From the NCBI GenBank assembly GCA_949825065.1, contig OX463852.1, positions 17,944,189 through 18,008,188 on the forward strand: a stretch of DNA of 64,000 nucleotides, read 5' to 3'. Of this stretch, positions 1 to 10,955 are shown in pieces. The notes below the pieces were generated by a model, which saw only the letters and a list, made by a program, of their open reading frames with translations, did no database searches and was not told the DNA's origin. The stretch comes from Odontocerum albicorne (Eukaryota; Arthropoda; Insecta; Trichoptera; Odontoceridae). How positions within the stretch are numbered: position 1 is the stretch's first letter; the number at the start of each line of letters is the position of its first letter. Made by a program: the position numbers and the translations under genes.

Positions 1-904
1 CACTAGTGCGGTGCTTAATTATATATTTTGAATGAAAACATATGATTGGAAAGGGATGTGTAAAATAAAGATTGATCGGTGATGTATAATGCACAAAATA
101 TTTATTTTAAGCAGATGCGTAAGATAAATATTCACTTAATGAATGATACCGAGTTCACAAGCTCACCTATTTTATAACCATTAGATAAGATTACATATTT
201 CTTTCTGAGCCCTGATTCGTTGTGTGCGGTAATATGTATGTTATTTTCTTCTTTTTGACGACAGAGTATATGAATCATGTTAGTGTGTTGATATCTAGTA
301 ATAATAATAATAAAAGTATAATGTACGAGTATATAGGATCGTTTAGAGCGCTGACTATTCTAAATGTGTCGCAAAAATCTCTGTATTTCATCGTAGCATC
401 TTGTAAATATTTCTATTTTTAAAGAAACTGGGAATTTTGACTGTGTAAAATCTTAATGGTCGAAATGAGCTGTAAACAAATAAATGACTAAATATATTAT
501 TTCATATTTAAGTGAAAAAACTTATTATTTCGAAGTAATAACATATTTAATAAAAAAAATCAATAGACAGGCGCCAACAGCCCTCGTCCTATCCCTTGCC
601 CTAACAGATGTAATGATGAATGAACGCAGGACGTGCGATGCCTCGAGATACAACGCCGACTTCAACTATGCGCCTGTGCGAGCAACGGGGCTGTTTCGTA
701 ATTACAATTATTAGGCGATTGTCTAAGATGCCAATATTTGAAAGCGCGAAAACAAGTATTTTAACAAGTATTTTTATGATACTGGTAAGATCGTTAAATG
801 AAAATGAACCACCTCAAGACCGCAATCATGAATTTTCGTATAAAGAACATGAAGACAAATCCAGATTTCTCTGTGCGTACTACACAGCCAGAGTCTTAAT
901 AAAT
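1..904. other. AT-rich sequence with no recognised gene
   Basis: I recognise no coding, RNA or repeat signature here. Short open frames near 222-422 and 484-910 have no recognisable motif and AT-rich, low-complexity composition, so I do not call them genes. One copy of the window-wide 8-mer TACGAGTA lies at 324-331. Confidence 0.6.
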
Positions 905-909
905 AAATA

Positions 910-985
910 ATAAAAATTACAATTTATATTGCGCCGTTTAACGAGCAGATTCTCCTCAAGGGCGTTCTAACTCAGGGTTCGAATT
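910..985 (-). repeat. Family C dispersed repeat, fragment
   Basis: The stretch reading 'gagcagattctcctcaa' followed by 'cagggttcgaat' recurs at about 4680-4795, 25785-25890, 43005-43080, 46105-46200 and 61185-61300. On the minus strand it contains a GGGTTCGAAT-like string resembling a tRNA box B, followed by an 'agagCTCttgaggagaa' tract. It is probably a short non-autonomous element; I cannot name its class. Confidence 0.5.
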
Positions 986-1284
986 CACTATTTTTAAGAT
1001 ATTAGATTAGTAGAACGTTTGAATTCTATAATATTCATCTTGGTATCCGATTGATTCTAAAAAAAGAACTCCGATCTAGTCAAAAAATATTGTTTCGCCA
1101 GATGCTGACATTGTTATTATTACCTGCGAGCGATTGTATTACCGACAAGCCTGACGAACCAACAGTGGTGTACTTAACTTGTTTTCTGGCCACACTTTTC
1201 AATATACTCGCGTGTATTCATATCACAAATGCATTTTTTTTTCAATAATTCATATAGTACAATACCTTAAAACATATTATTAGA

Positions 1285-1515
1285 AATACATATAATCTTG
1301 ATGAGTATTAGAATGGAAGACACGAGAAGTTTGGAAAGATCTAGGAAAACGTAGCTCGACGAAATTAATAAAATGCAATAAGGAAGTGTGAAAAGCCTTT
1401 CTAATAAGGGAGTGTTCATGATGGACGTAGAGTATGGATAGTGGTAGAGGTAAAATATGCGGAGATCTGTTCTTTTTGCCTAGCCAATAGGGATATGGCA
1501 TGCTGGTGATATTGA
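1285..1515 (+). pseudogene. LINE family R, 3' coding remnant
   Basis: This is a decayed C-terminal piece of a LINE reverse transcriptase. The segment 'gaagtttggaaagatctag...aacgtag' followed by 'ctgttctttttgcctagcca' aligns by eye with the better copy at 22730-22930 (GRGRPRK-like linker, then a terminal 'SVLSAYP'-like tail). Frameshifts and stops are frequent and no open frame survives. The best-preserved members of family R are at 12540-13145 and 23695-23960. A SINE-B fragment follows immediately. Confidence 0.5.
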
Positions 1516-1635
1516 AAAATATCAGAATTGGTGATATGAACTTGTTGAAGAGCGTGGTCGGGAGACAAAATTGTCTTCGATACAATGAATCGAGCCTTCT
1601 GGTTTAGAATCATTGTATGTTAGCAGGCATTTCGC
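1515..1635 (-). mobile_element. SINE-B body fragment
   Basis: On the minus strand this carries the diagnostic SINE-B body: 'gaaggctcgatt', then the 'cgaagacaa..ttgtctccc' block, then 'cacgctcttcaac'. The tRNA-like head is not recognisable. It is one of at least nine SINE-B copies in the window. Confidence 0.6.
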
Positions 1636-2689
1636 TTCCGCCACGTCCATACACTTCGTCATGCATACTCCCCTATTATAAGGAATAAATTCTCTTCCTT
1701 TTTACTTATTTCATTAATTTGGTTTTCCTAGGTCTTCGTTAACTTCTCATACCTTATACGAGAGAAGTATCGCTTAGGCGCTCAAGACCCTTCTAATGGT
1801 CCTGAGAATAATCTATCCGTCAGACACGGATTCGTGGGAATCGAACTTTAGCCAGCACAGAGCGGGTAGTTTGACCTTTCACATTCACCGCACCATAACA
1901 ACACTAGCTCCCCTCTCACTCCTCTCCCTCCCTCGCCTCACACTCCGTGCTGTGATTTGTTGGCTCTGCCTTACTAAAACTCCGCTGGTTCAACGAACCC
2001 AAGCGGCTTCGCTTCACTCAGATATTATCTCCTTTACGCAATCTACCAGAAAATATTACTTGAACGGATCAGTGTATGTGCTAAGCCACTTTATCTCTCA
2101 ATCGTTTACATAATTATTAACATTTTTTAATAAATAATATTAAATGATGTTGTGATTAGATTGACATTAAATAAGATTACTGTAGCTGCGAACTCAATGT
2201 TCAAAATCAATAAACCTTACCATAATGGTTGAAAGAACGAATGTTAAGTATTTAGAAAAGATCGCGTCTCTGTTGTATAAGGAAAACACGGCAGGTGTCA
2301 GAGCGAATGAATTTAATAGTGAATGGTTTTTGTATAAATAAAGGTGTCAATCAAGGATACGCAATGTGTCTATATTTCTATTGACTCACGTAAAGTGACC
2401 AAGGTGACCCAAAAGAGGACCAAGGATGGCCTTAAGTATAATATCAAGCTGCGTGGTATATGTACAGAGGCACCATGGCTGAGTGGGTGATACTGTGAGA
2501 CGCGACCACGAAAAGGAAAACCCCATAAACAAAAAGGTCGTCACGTGGCGTCTGGAAGAAAGTACCCGCACCCTGTGTGTCCACCCGCCCACAGTGTGTC
2601 CACACTGTGGAAGGGTACGGGAACTTTAAGTCACCTCGGAGTATACGGAAGGGAGTGACAATCATACTTGTCTGCGACGGATTGCCTAA
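1636..2689. other. Unassigned sequence; possible tRNA-like patch
   Basis: No gene is recognised. An open frame at 1796-2113 (105 aa, no motif) is unsupported. Around 2470-2495 the string 'atggctgagtgggtgatac' resembles a tRNA box A, but no convincing box B or cloverleaf follows at the right spacing. GC rises modestly over 2390-2660 and the origin of that patch is unclear. Confidence 0.45.
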
Positions 2690-3500
2690 TTGACTTGCTC
2701 GTAAACGAGATGTAGAGTGAAACAAGAGGAGTGAACATTTCAGATTTCGTGTTGAATGTTTTATTATATGCAAACGATACGTTGATAGTGGCGATAAATC
2801 TCAATGTTTTAGCAATGTTGGTTGAAAGAAAGTATAAAGATTTGAGAATGAATTTTAATAAACCAAAAGTCATGATTGTTGAATAGGGTTAATCTATGAG
2901 CGTTTGGAAAATATTTTCATCTGGCAATAAGCCTGTCAAATTATTATACAATGAAGTATAAAATAAAAATAATATTTGCAAAGTATGGGTAAAAAATTAA
3001 AGATTACAAGTTGAGGAATTTCGCTAATAGAGGATCGTGTTTTCGAGAGATGGTAAGATAAAGATATTTTAATGAGTGTTGGTGTAGCGAACAAGGTCAA
3101 CGCCACACTTAGTATAGTTTTATCAATAAATAAATCCTATACTCCTAGTGCTAACCTTGATGCATCGAAGACAATTCTGGACATTGAAAGGAAGGGATAA
3201 GAGCAGAATAAACGTGGTGGGACTACGTTGTTTACGTAAAATATCTGGTATTACAATGTTTAATAGAGTAACGAATGATCGGATAAAGGATAACTGTTTG
3301 TTAGAAATGAATGTTATATGTAGAATTAAGAAACGAATCTCAAGATGGTTTGGCCACATTGAGAGAATGAATTGTGAAAGACTTACAAATATAAATGTCT
3401 GAAATGAATGTAGGTTGAGGAAGAGATATATCGAGGAAAGAGTGAAAGGAGATAGTTAAAGAAATTTTAACGATGAAGAGTATTCATCCAGAGATTATAT
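2690..3500 (+). pseudogene. LINE family R reverse transcriptase, degenerate
   Basis: Two blocks of one decayed reverse transcriptase lie here. Around 2720-2880 the translation includes 'VLLYANDTLIVAI', a mutated form of the catalytic Y-A-D-D box (second Asp retained, first replaced by Asn), followed by 'DLRMNFNKPKVMIV', the usual region after the active site. Around 3170-3400 the C-terminal part includes 'RISRWFGHIERMNCERLT', the family R signature. The connecting region is scrambled by stops and indels. The element encoded an RT that copies LINE RNA at chromosomal nicks. This copy is inactive: the catalytic box is mutated and the frame is broken. Confidence 0.7.
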
Positions 3501-3784
3501 AAAAATCAAAATTTCCGGTTTTTATACTGGATAAATATAGCGAAGAAAAAATATTGTAAAAAAGACGAATTAAATTAAATGTACCATCTTCAGTGCTCAG
3601 AACACGATCAGAAAAGGAATAAAATATAGAAATTCGCTTCATCTTGGTTTTCTTTATAGTTAGATGTCATTTGTATAGTAAAAAAAATCCATGAAAAATG
3701 ATATCTGAATGAAGGAACTAGAAAATGTCTAAGTTTTTTAATGGTTTATAAATACAAATACAGATTTGGCAAGTTTGTAATTTA

Positions 3785-3950
3785 TTTTTATCAAACACTG
3801 TTTATTCCACTTTTTTGTGACGGTATAACCCTACCGGTTTCAAGGCTTTCACCTCATCTTCAGGGGAGCGCAAACAAGACTAAATGCTTTAAAGACTAAA
3901 ACTTTAAACCTCCACAACGTTAATGCCTTAACTATAAACAACATATTTGG
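3785..3950 (-). repeat. Dispersed repeat D
   Basis: The string 'tttaaacctccacaacgtta' with 'cttaactataaa', plus the nearby 'tcaaacactg', recurs in inverted orientation at 31130-31245. On the minus strand a 'gaagatgaggtgaaagccttgaaaccgg' region precedes it. Class unknown. Confidence 0.45.
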
Positions 3951-4133
3951 CAAGTTTATTCCCATATGGTAATCTCTTCCAAACGGCTAAAAAGGTGTTA
4001 GTACGAGTTCTCGTACAAATCTTATTTGAAAATCAGACCTTCTTAAACAATCTGAGTACTTAAAGGAATCGAATACGCAACCTTCTGGTTAGAATACAGG
4101 TGTCATAATAAACAGACCACGGAGGTTGTCAAG
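3950..4133 (-). mobile_element. SINE-A, degenerate copy
   Basis: Read on the minus strand, this has a tRNA-derived head ('acctccgtgg' start, box B region eroded), the 'aggtctgatttt' linker and the tail 'ggaagagattaccatatggg'. The tail is shared by all SINE-A copies. It is clearly old. Confidence 0.65.
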
Positions 4134-4135
4134 AC

Positions 4136-4679
4136 CCATGTATAAATGTTATGCCCAAGATGATGTTGGTCCTATTACCATACCAGCATGAAAATTCGAA
4201 GACGTCACAGAGGGGTTTTCATCCAAAACTAAAAAAATGACAGAAAAGTGTCCTTAGAAATTAAACACAACGAAGACATGCAAGAACAGCGATTCCGTCA
4301 ATCAATAGTCACGTCCAGCCACGTATGCGTGTCCATCGGCATGCAGAGTAGCCAACAGTGGACGTGGCGTGTCTGCACTTGGTGTTGGGTCACGCTAATT
4401 GGCATTCCAGATGGCTGTGTCTGATGGACGCAGCGGCCGCAGGAGTCGCAGACCAAACTCTTGAATTTGTAGGAAGTCGGCAGTGTGACAGGAATACATT
4501 CCGATTCAGATCGCCACAATGCTGACATGTCCAGAGTTAAAAAAAAAATTTAATATCATTTTCTTGTGTTTTATTGGATATGCAATAGTATTTAAAAAAA
4601 GTAGTATTCCTAGGTTCAGGGAAGATAAAAAAGATTAATTAATGGAAAGGACAGATTTGAATACTAAGAATAACATGAT
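4136..4679. other. Unassigned; moderately GC-rich patch
   Basis: A GC-richer patch at 4300-4520 has a minus-strand open frame of 76 aa with several Cys and His residues ('CDSCGRCVHQ'). No full domain is recognisable. It may be a remnant of a transposon protein. The rest is AT-rich with no signal. Confidence 0.4.
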
Positions 4680-4795
4680 AATTCATATAGCGCCATTTAG
4701 AGAGCAGATTCTCCTCAAAGGCGCTTGCTATAAATAGGAAAAACAAATGACGTCTGGCAACTACAGTAGCGCCCGAGAGAATATTTGGCCCCATT
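4680..4795 (-). repeat. Family C dispersed repeat
   Basis: Minus-strand copy of family C with 'gcgccatttagagagcagat' at one end and the 'ctggcaactacagtagcgcc' block at the other. The same block, inverted, is at 25795-25815. Confidence 0.55.
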
Positions 4796-4809
4796 ATTGT
4801 GGCATAGAT

Positions 4810-5484
4810 ATCGAATGGGAATGTGTGCGGATTGCTATATGCTGATGATATGGTGATATTATACTGTAATTCATTCTCATTCCGTTAACGGAATGAGAAT
4901 GAATTAGTCTGATAATTAAACTGTACGAGAGGTGAGAACAGAAAGATCTGAAAATGAATGTTGCGAAATATTGAAAGGCGTGATATGGAAACAAAGTTAA
5001 TGGGACACTCAAGTATATATGAGTAGACTCGAACCGGATAATATCAAAATCTGCCAAGATGATAGTCTACAACAGAATTTCATAACCAACTTTGATGCAT
5101 GTGTATGTGGGAAAAAACTGAAAAAAACTGTAGAAATGTGTACACTAAAAATAGGGGGTGACTTTATATGACAGAATACGGAATGAAGTGATTAGGGATG
5201 AATGTGAACTTAAAGTTGATGTGTTGAGTAAGATAAACAAGAGAACTCAGAGATGGTTTGGGCACGTGTAACGAATGAATGAAGAAAGACTTACAAAACA
5301 AATCAAGTGTATGATATTTCGAAAGAAGGAAATGTAAAAAAAAACAGACAAATATTATGAGTTGTATGAGAAGGTGTGTGAATGTAGATAACCGAAAGAT
5401 GTGTGTCGTAATGGAAAAGTATGGCGCTCTCTCCTCTCTGCCTACTCCAACAGGGAACCGGCGTGATAGTATGCATGTAAATAT
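4810..5484 (+). pseudogene. LINE family R reverse transcriptase fragment
   Basis: An in-frame segment at 4814-4870 reads 'NGNVCGLLYADDMVILYC', an intact RT catalytic YADD box. Directly after it the frame runs into a perfect 38-bp palindrome and a stop. Downstream, about 5160-5330, is the C-terminal block 'RNEVIRDECELKVDVLS' with a 'RWFGH'-like string, then the family R 3' end with 'ctctctcctctctgcctac'. The region between is shortened. The copy is 5' truncated and inactive. Confidence 0.75.
4868..4905. repeat. Perfect 38-bp palindrome
   Basis: The left arm 4868-4886 and right arm 4887-4905 are exact reverse complements (19 bp each) with no spacer; the centre is GTTAAC. The palindrome directly follows the YADD-coding segment of the LINE remnant, where other family members have no such symmetry. 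Confidence 0.95.
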
Positions 5485-6589
5485 GTTTCAAGTCAAATAA
5501 AAAATTAAAAGTCAATAAAGATCAAAAAACGGAAAAGGACAAATAATGAAAATTGAGAACACACAACATGTCATTGAAGAGAAATATCATTTGTTTTAAG
5601 CGATTTTTGAAGCAAGCCAATGAAAGTGCCACTTTTATCGTAGCGAGTGCCAGAGTCTGACGGCATGGACAGTAAAGGACTGCCTCCTGTGTTTAGCTCA
5701 TCAAATTCAAATTTTTGGGGCAGATATCAATCTTCTTTTTTTTATAGTTTCAAGACTCATAGCTGCACTCTTAGGTGGTTCAGCCAGTCCTATGGTTCAG
5801 GTGTGGTCCTCTGCACATCCTGGTTCCCTCAAGGGAACATACGAATGGGACAGGCATCGCAATTAAGCATGTAGATGAACTACAGCATTTGCTAATAGAA
5901 TTAAACATGAGCAAGTACACGGAAACAGCTCACTGTCGAGTTGCAAAATCGAATTATGGATCTTCCAAACTTCCAACAATTACGTTTTTCGTTCATCCAT
6001 CCGGACTAATTGCATCAAACTAAATTCGTTTACGTGTCAGTCGGATCACGGACTCTAACGAACAGAATTGGATCAAAGTCTGGATGAAAACAATTGCATG
6101 ACTAAATTTAATGGACTAGAGCAGTGGATCTCAATTGCCAATAAAATAAGTCGTCATGAGACAAATGCTGGTTGGTTGAAAGACACTGTTTCATGGCGAT
6201 AAACTCGTATGTTGTTATTTTTGACAGAGGGAGAGTGAGGAACTTTTGGAGGTCTCCATATGGACATGTGAGTGAATAACTGATGAGAATGGAGAGTTGT
6301 TGGACATGATATTGATGCCGATGATGAGATTATGATGCGGTTGGAATTGTGTATGTGAAAACTTGGGATTCAAGCATGTGCAAGGATGTGAATGCAGATT
6401 GTGTGAGTGTTTTTTTAAGTATTTTTAGTAAAAATATATTAAATTCATGTTTTAAGAATGACATTACTTCGTCACAGTGTTTATCGACTGAAATGGTTCT
6501 AAATGTCAACAAACTGGTGGGTTTATGAATTGTTATTTACTTGTAATTATGGGTTCGACTTGAACGAGATTTAAAATTTTATACATACA
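5485..6589. other. Unassigned sequence
   Basis: No recognisable gene. An open frame at 5647-5874 has no motif. A short 'tggttggttgaaagacac...catggcgataa' string at 6171-6210 resembles a SINE-A tail fragment. The rest is AT-rich. Confidence 0.45.
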
Positions 6590-7075
6590 TATCATCACAC
6601 CATTTCCCTGTCGGGGTGGGCGAAGAGGCAAGATTGTAAGTCTTTCCTATCTCGATACACATGTTTCTCTTCTTCTTCATCCATACACCTTCTCATACAA
6701 CTGATATGATTTCTCTGGCTCTTAATGTTTCCTTCTTTGAAAATATCATTCATTCGATTCAACTAAATTTTCCTTAGTCTCCTATACTACGCTTTCCACT
6801 CACTTTTGCACTATATATTTGTTTTGTTAATATTTCTTCATCCATTCGTTCTTTATGCCCAAACCGCTTCAGAGTGCTCTTTTTCATATTACTAAAAACA
6901 TCAGTTTTAAGTTCACATTCATCCCCAATTACTTTATTTCGCATTATGTCATACATTTTCCCCCCCATGTATTCGTCTCAGTGCATCCATTTCTACAGCA
7001 TTTATTCGTCCCATTTCAGTACGTGCACGATTCATTCCTTCACATCAATGTTGGTACTAAAATACTATTATAGGG
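6590..7075 (-). pseudogene. LINE family R C-terminal fragment
   Basis: Minus-strand translation over 6774-6968 gives 'RNKVIGDECELKTDVFS', then 'RFGHKERMDEEILTKQIYSA', the family R C-terminal signature, with one or two substitutions from other copies. The 3' end at about 6590-6660 holds the shared 'cattccctgtcggggtggg' tail read on the other strand. Upstream parts of the RT are absent, so this is a 5'-truncated insertion. Confidence 0.75.
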
Positions 7076-7194
7076 TATGAATATTTACTGCTGGAAATGT
7101 TGTATTGTGATAAAAAAATCCAACAGGTCACCTAGAAGAAGTTAGAGGAGGCAATTGACGTGTTTGTGTAAAGAAGACATATTGTATCGTATTA

Positions 7195-7392
7195 CACTTT
7201 CATTATATACAGTATAACCTGATGGGTTCAGTGCCACGTGGCAATCTCTTCTAACCGACCAGGAATAATTTCAAGAGGCCTTTAGTGAAAACAAGGCAGG
7301 AATTCTTTTTTGACTAGAATGGGTTTCAAAGGCAATCGTTCCCGCAACACCCAGGTTTAAATACAGGTATCTTACCAAGTAGACCAAGAGTT
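7195..7392 (-). mobile_element. SINE-A copy
   Basis: On the minus strand: degenerate tRNA head (box A region near 7375-7390, box B-like 'gggtgttgcgg' near 7345), linker 'cctgccttgttttcactaaa', then the tail with 'agaagagattgccacgtggc' and 'aggttatactgtatata'. About 200 bp, the usual SINE-A length here. Confidence 0.75.
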
Positions 7393-7395
7393 AGT

Positions 7396-7924
7396 CAGAG
7401 ATCTATATAAGAAGAGATCTGGACAAAATAAGGTAAATATGATAAATGATAAAAAAATCCATGAGCCTTGAAAACAAAATAGAATTGAGAAGCGCTGGGT
7501 TACAGGAACGTTGTTTGATTACTTTAACCAATTTGATGTAATTTGGTATGTTTAGCTACTATTCAAAAGTATAAAGTGAAAACATTTTGAGAACCAACAC
7601 GCAAAATATACTCGTACTTTATTTAATAATGTACTCTATAATAACATATGTCTAGATAAAAATATATATACTATATACCATATACTCGTACATGGGTTAA
7701 TGTAAATGAATATAAAACGTTCAAGAAGATTGACAAGTGCTTTTATTTATTGAATTGGTTGTAATGTTGTCAAATTCCATTTTTTACTTAGTGTAAACAA
7801 AAATTCACGATAGTTGTTAACAAAATGTAAACAAATTCACGATGAGCTTCCATTAAGTGACAGGCCTGCCCCTCTCTAGTATAGTTCAAAAGTGCTTTGA
7901 TAGAGCGAAATATATTTATTTATT
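7396..7924. other. AT-rich sequence, nothing recognised
   Basis: No gene or repeat is identified apart from two copies of TACTCGTA (7609-7616 and 7683-7690) and a short TTTA-rich run near 7914. Confidence 0.55.
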
Positions 7925-8010
7925 TAACACTTTTATAGCAAATACAATCTGGCAGGCTTATTTCAAGGCGGAAATCTCTTCCAACCAACCAGACAAAAGT
8001 AAATGAAGCA
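7925..8010 (-). mobile_element. SINE-A tail fragment
   Basis: Only the 3' tail is present: on the minus strand 'tggttggttggaagagattt' and, closer to the 3' end, 'gccagattgta'. The tRNA head is missing, as expected for 5'-truncated insertion or decay. The same tail on a LINE would look identical, so LINE origin is possible. Confidence 0.6.
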
Positions 8011-8364
8011 AGTTACATGGTCGCATAAATCATTCAAATGACTATCCATCCCCACGAAATCCATAAACACATACGTGAGCATATGCTCACAAACCCCACA
8101 AAGACGGATAATTACTCGAACATTATTTTTCATATAAAGTGAGATACCATCAATCAAAAGAAAAGGATATACCTGTTTAGTATTGTGTATAATTTGTCCA
8201 ACAATTTTCATAATATTTATGATAAATTTAATGTTATGTCGTTGGATACTAAAAATGAATATAAATTTCAAACTTTGTCTCTTTGTTATTTATGTTCCTT
8301 AATAGCATGTTTGCATTGTATCTTTAGAAACTGTGCATAAGGGGTATTAATTCGGAGAGAAGTA
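8011..8364. other. AT-rich sequence, nothing recognised
   Basis: No motif or repeat identified; the minus-strand open frame 7963-8271 is low-complexity and partly covered by the SINE tail. Confidence 0.5.
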
Positions 8365-8820
8365 AAACTTAAAGGTCGATGTCTTTTTCATCTAATAAAT
8401 TGGCTGTTACCGTTGCTAGTCCTGTGGCGTGGAATGATCTGCCTCCTAGTGTTAGATATATGGGTGGCGTATGCAGCTTAAGGAATCACTTAAAGACAAT
8501 ATTTTTTGGGAGGTCTTATCAAAATTTAATCCTCAGTTGGAGCGTCCTTCAGGAGAGTTAACTTTCTTTTATTATTTTTATTATACATTTTTGTTTATTT
8601 CTCTCCCCACAGCGGTTGTGAGTGATATTATTTTTTTTCTCCCTCTCTCTCTTTCTCTTGGTAATTTTTTCAACACAAAGAGAGACAGTGAGCTCACTAA
8701 TAACCTGCCCGTGCCTCAAGGTGGCCCGTGTTATCCCATATTTGATTGCTATTCGGCACGCTTTATCCCATATTTGATTTATGTAAACTGTTTTAAATAA
8801 TAATAAAAAATATTATACCT
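8365..8820 (+). pseudogene. CR1/L2-like LINE 3' end
   Basis: The translation from 8379 contains 'AVTVASPVAWNDLPPSVRYM' and 'SLRNHLKTIFFG'. This is the typical last block of CR1/L2-type LINE ORF2 proteins, whose general form is 'APxLWNxLPxxIR...F(K)xxLKTxLF'. The frame stops at 8559. A roughly 250-bp 3' untranslated region follows, ending in an AATAATAAAAAATATTATA-type AT-rich tail. A second, poorer copy is at 42637-42760. Clade assignment is from motif memory only. Confidence 0.7.
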
Positions 8821-9009
8821 ATACAATGGAAATAACTCTGGTCTATTTTCCATCAAGCCAACGGGAGGAATTTACCTGAAATAAATAAAAAAAGATAAAT
8901 TATTATCAATTATTTCACAAATTTTCCAGTCACAATATAGATTGCAAAACGGAGGAAACAAATATCGCATCCTTAGAATAAAAAAATCAACTCGCATAGC
9001 GGCTGGAAG

Positions 9010-9615
9010 ACCCGTTCTTGCTATGTTATTGAGAACAGTTCTTGCCGGCGCAGTCTAGTGTAATTGTTAAGAATATTTAACGCCAATCTTTGTGGTAATG
9101 CTGGATAGTTCACAACTCCTCGAACGAGTTTGACAACATATACCAGGAGACGCAGACCTTCTCTTGCGCTCAAGGAGTTATACCCGAACATGCCCAGCAG
9201 AAACTGAGTAGGATAAAGCCATGGATAGACACCAAACTCACTCATATAGAGATATCGTAGATATTTTTTTGTACCTTCTCCACCATGAGTGAGTTCTGCG
9301 CCCCCACCGGGTTCCAAATGCAAGCATTGCTTTCTAGTTTGCTACCGATCAATGAATTAAGGAACGTTTTGAGCACCATTTGGTTTTCAAACGATTTAGA
9401 GATTTTCATTACAAATGCTAGAGTTTTATAAGCTGAGTTGCACATAATTACAATGTGAGGACCAAATGCAAGATTGCTGTGGAACAAGACACCCAAATCT
9501 TTGATAATATCTGTGCGGAGTATAGGTATATATTCTAGTGTAGGTATATCTATGGAATTTCAAGACGTGTGAGCGATGATACGACATAATTTTGCACTTT
9601 GATGCCTTCATATAT
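9010..9615 (-). pseudogene. Jockey/CR1-type reverse transcriptase C-terminal fragment
   Basis: Three minus-strand frames tile one decayed protein. 'ASKCKIMSYHRS' (about 9590) is the segment just after the RT active site. 'GVLFHSNLAFGPHIVIMC' (about 9490) matches the conserved 'LGVxFDxxLxFxxHI' block. 'LNSLIGSKLESNACIWNP' (about 9350) and 'KYLRYLYMSEFGVYP' (about 9250) match the thumb region. Two frameshifts separate the blocks, at about 9520-9550 and 9260. The catalytic domain itself is missing. It is unrelated in sequence to the intact Jockey pair at 48-58 kb. Confidence 0.8.
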
Positions 9616-9619
9616 TCGT

Positions 9620-9700
9620 TTTATAAGCCCAGATCATGTCAGAATGCTTTTCTTCATCTTATTCAACACACCAACCTTAAGTCAAATGTTAAATAGACCA
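9620..9700 (-). pseudogene. LINE family R, small fragment
   Basis: The string 'cagaatgcttttcttcatct' with 'caccaaccttaagtca' matches the 'VLSKIKKRTL'-coding region of family R read on the minus strand (compare 12730-12770). Confidence 0.55.
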
Positions 9701-9733
9701 GTGCAATGAAAATAAATAAATAAATAAATGTTT

Positions 9734-10001
9734 ATGCTGCAATGAACAGAAATGCCTATGTTGCAATGGTGAGCGAGAGGAGAGGAGGGTATGATAAGTT
9801 ATGCTGTAATGAACAGAAATGCCTATGCTGCAATGGTGAGCGAGAGGAGAGGAGGGTATGATAAGTTATGCTGCAATGAACAGAAATGCCTATGCTGCAA
9901 TGGTGAGCGAGAGGAGAGGAGGGTATGATAAGTTATGCTGCAATGAACAGAAATGCCTATGCTGCAATGGTGAGCGAGAGGAGAGGAGGGTATGATAAGT
10001 C
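9734..10001. repeat. 67-bp tandem repeat, four copies
   Basis: Four head-to-tail units start at 9734, 9801, 9868 and 9935. They are nearly identical: unit 1 has one substitution (ttgcaatgg) and unit 2 has another (gctgtaatg). Each unit contains an internal repeat of 'atgctgcaatg'. The (AAAT)n run at 9711-9730 abuts the left edge. Low divergence points to recent expansion. Confidence 0.95.
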
Positions 10002-10469
10002 ATGAAAAAAGATAATGAGTAAAAACATTAAATTGCATTTATTAATCATACTAAACACTCGTATACAATCATAATCTTGCAATTGATATTGCAGGGGAAG
10101 ACCCGAACCGAGCGATTTGCATGAAGACATTAAAAAGTGGTTCCAAAGTACTACTCAATTTTCCCTCCTAAGTTGTATTTTATAAAATAATCGCAATGGT
10201 CAAATGGTCAAATCCCGAAGACAATAAAATTCTCGAAGAAGAATGAAAAAACAAGACTTGGATTCTATGTACGAGTATGTACAGGGTGTCGCAAAAAATG
10301 TATCCACACGGGTGTCGTAAAAAAGTGTATCCACACTTTAATAGCTTGCTAATTATTTTTTTGGACTTGCTGATTTTTGTTTCGTTTTAGATTTAACCGC
10401 TGAGAAATAATGGCTAAGTTTTGAACAGAGAAAGTTTATTTTAAAGTGCTACTGGAAGTACGAAAACGC

Positions 10470-10674
10470 GGTAGTAGACTTTTTCTTTTGGGGATTTCTC
10501 AAGAATAAAGTTTATGCTAAAAAAACTGAAACCATTGATGAATTACGAATAGCCATTGAAAGGGAATGTGCCCAAATACCAAATGAAATGATTCTCGATG
10601 TTTGTGATTCCGTAGCTTCGCGTTGCCAACAATATCTAGACCAGAATGGTCATCAGTTTGAAAACAGGGGCTAA
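10470..10674 (+). pseudogene. Tc1-like transposase C-terminal remnant
   Basis: The frame reads 'VVDFFFWGFLKNKVYAKK', then 'TIDELRIAIERECAQIP', 'MILDVCDSVASRCQQYL', and ends 'NGHQFENRG' before TAA. This is the typical C-terminus of insect Tc1-like transposases ('DFFLWGYLKdkVY...LeeLk..I..e...IP.eml..v...v..R...c...nGghFE'). The D of 'DFFFWG' is probably the last catalytic acidic residue region (inference). The upstream DDE core is deleted. Confidence 0.8.
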
Positions 10675-10955
10675 GTACATATTACGAGTAGCTATTGAAA
10701 GGGAATGTGCCCAAATACCAAATGAAATGATTCTCGATGTTTGTGATTCCGTTGCTTCGCGTTGCCAACAATATCTAGACCAGAATGGTCATCAGTTTGA
10801 AAACAGGGGCTAAGTACATATTACGAGTAGCTATTGAAAGGGAATGTGCCCAAATACCAAATTAAATGATTCTCGATGTTTGTGATTCCGTAGCTTCGCG
10901 TTGCCAGCAATGTCTAGACCAGAATGGTCATCAGTTTGAAAACAGGCGCTAAGTA
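10543..10955 (+). repeat. 139-bp tandem triplication of transposase 3' end
   Basis: Units start at 10543, 10682 and 10821, with exact 139-bp spacing. Each covers the last 42 or so codons plus the stop and a short 'gtacatattacgag' linker. Copies differ by a few substitutions (gaaatg/taaatg; caacaatat/cagcaatgt). The linker creates a TACGAGTA 8-mer in units 2 and 3. Confidence 0.95.

Noticed and set aside
2470..2560. tRNA(Leu/Ser)-like gene at 'ggctgagtggg'
   Set aside because: No matching box B at the proper distance and no acceptor-stem pairing that I can find.
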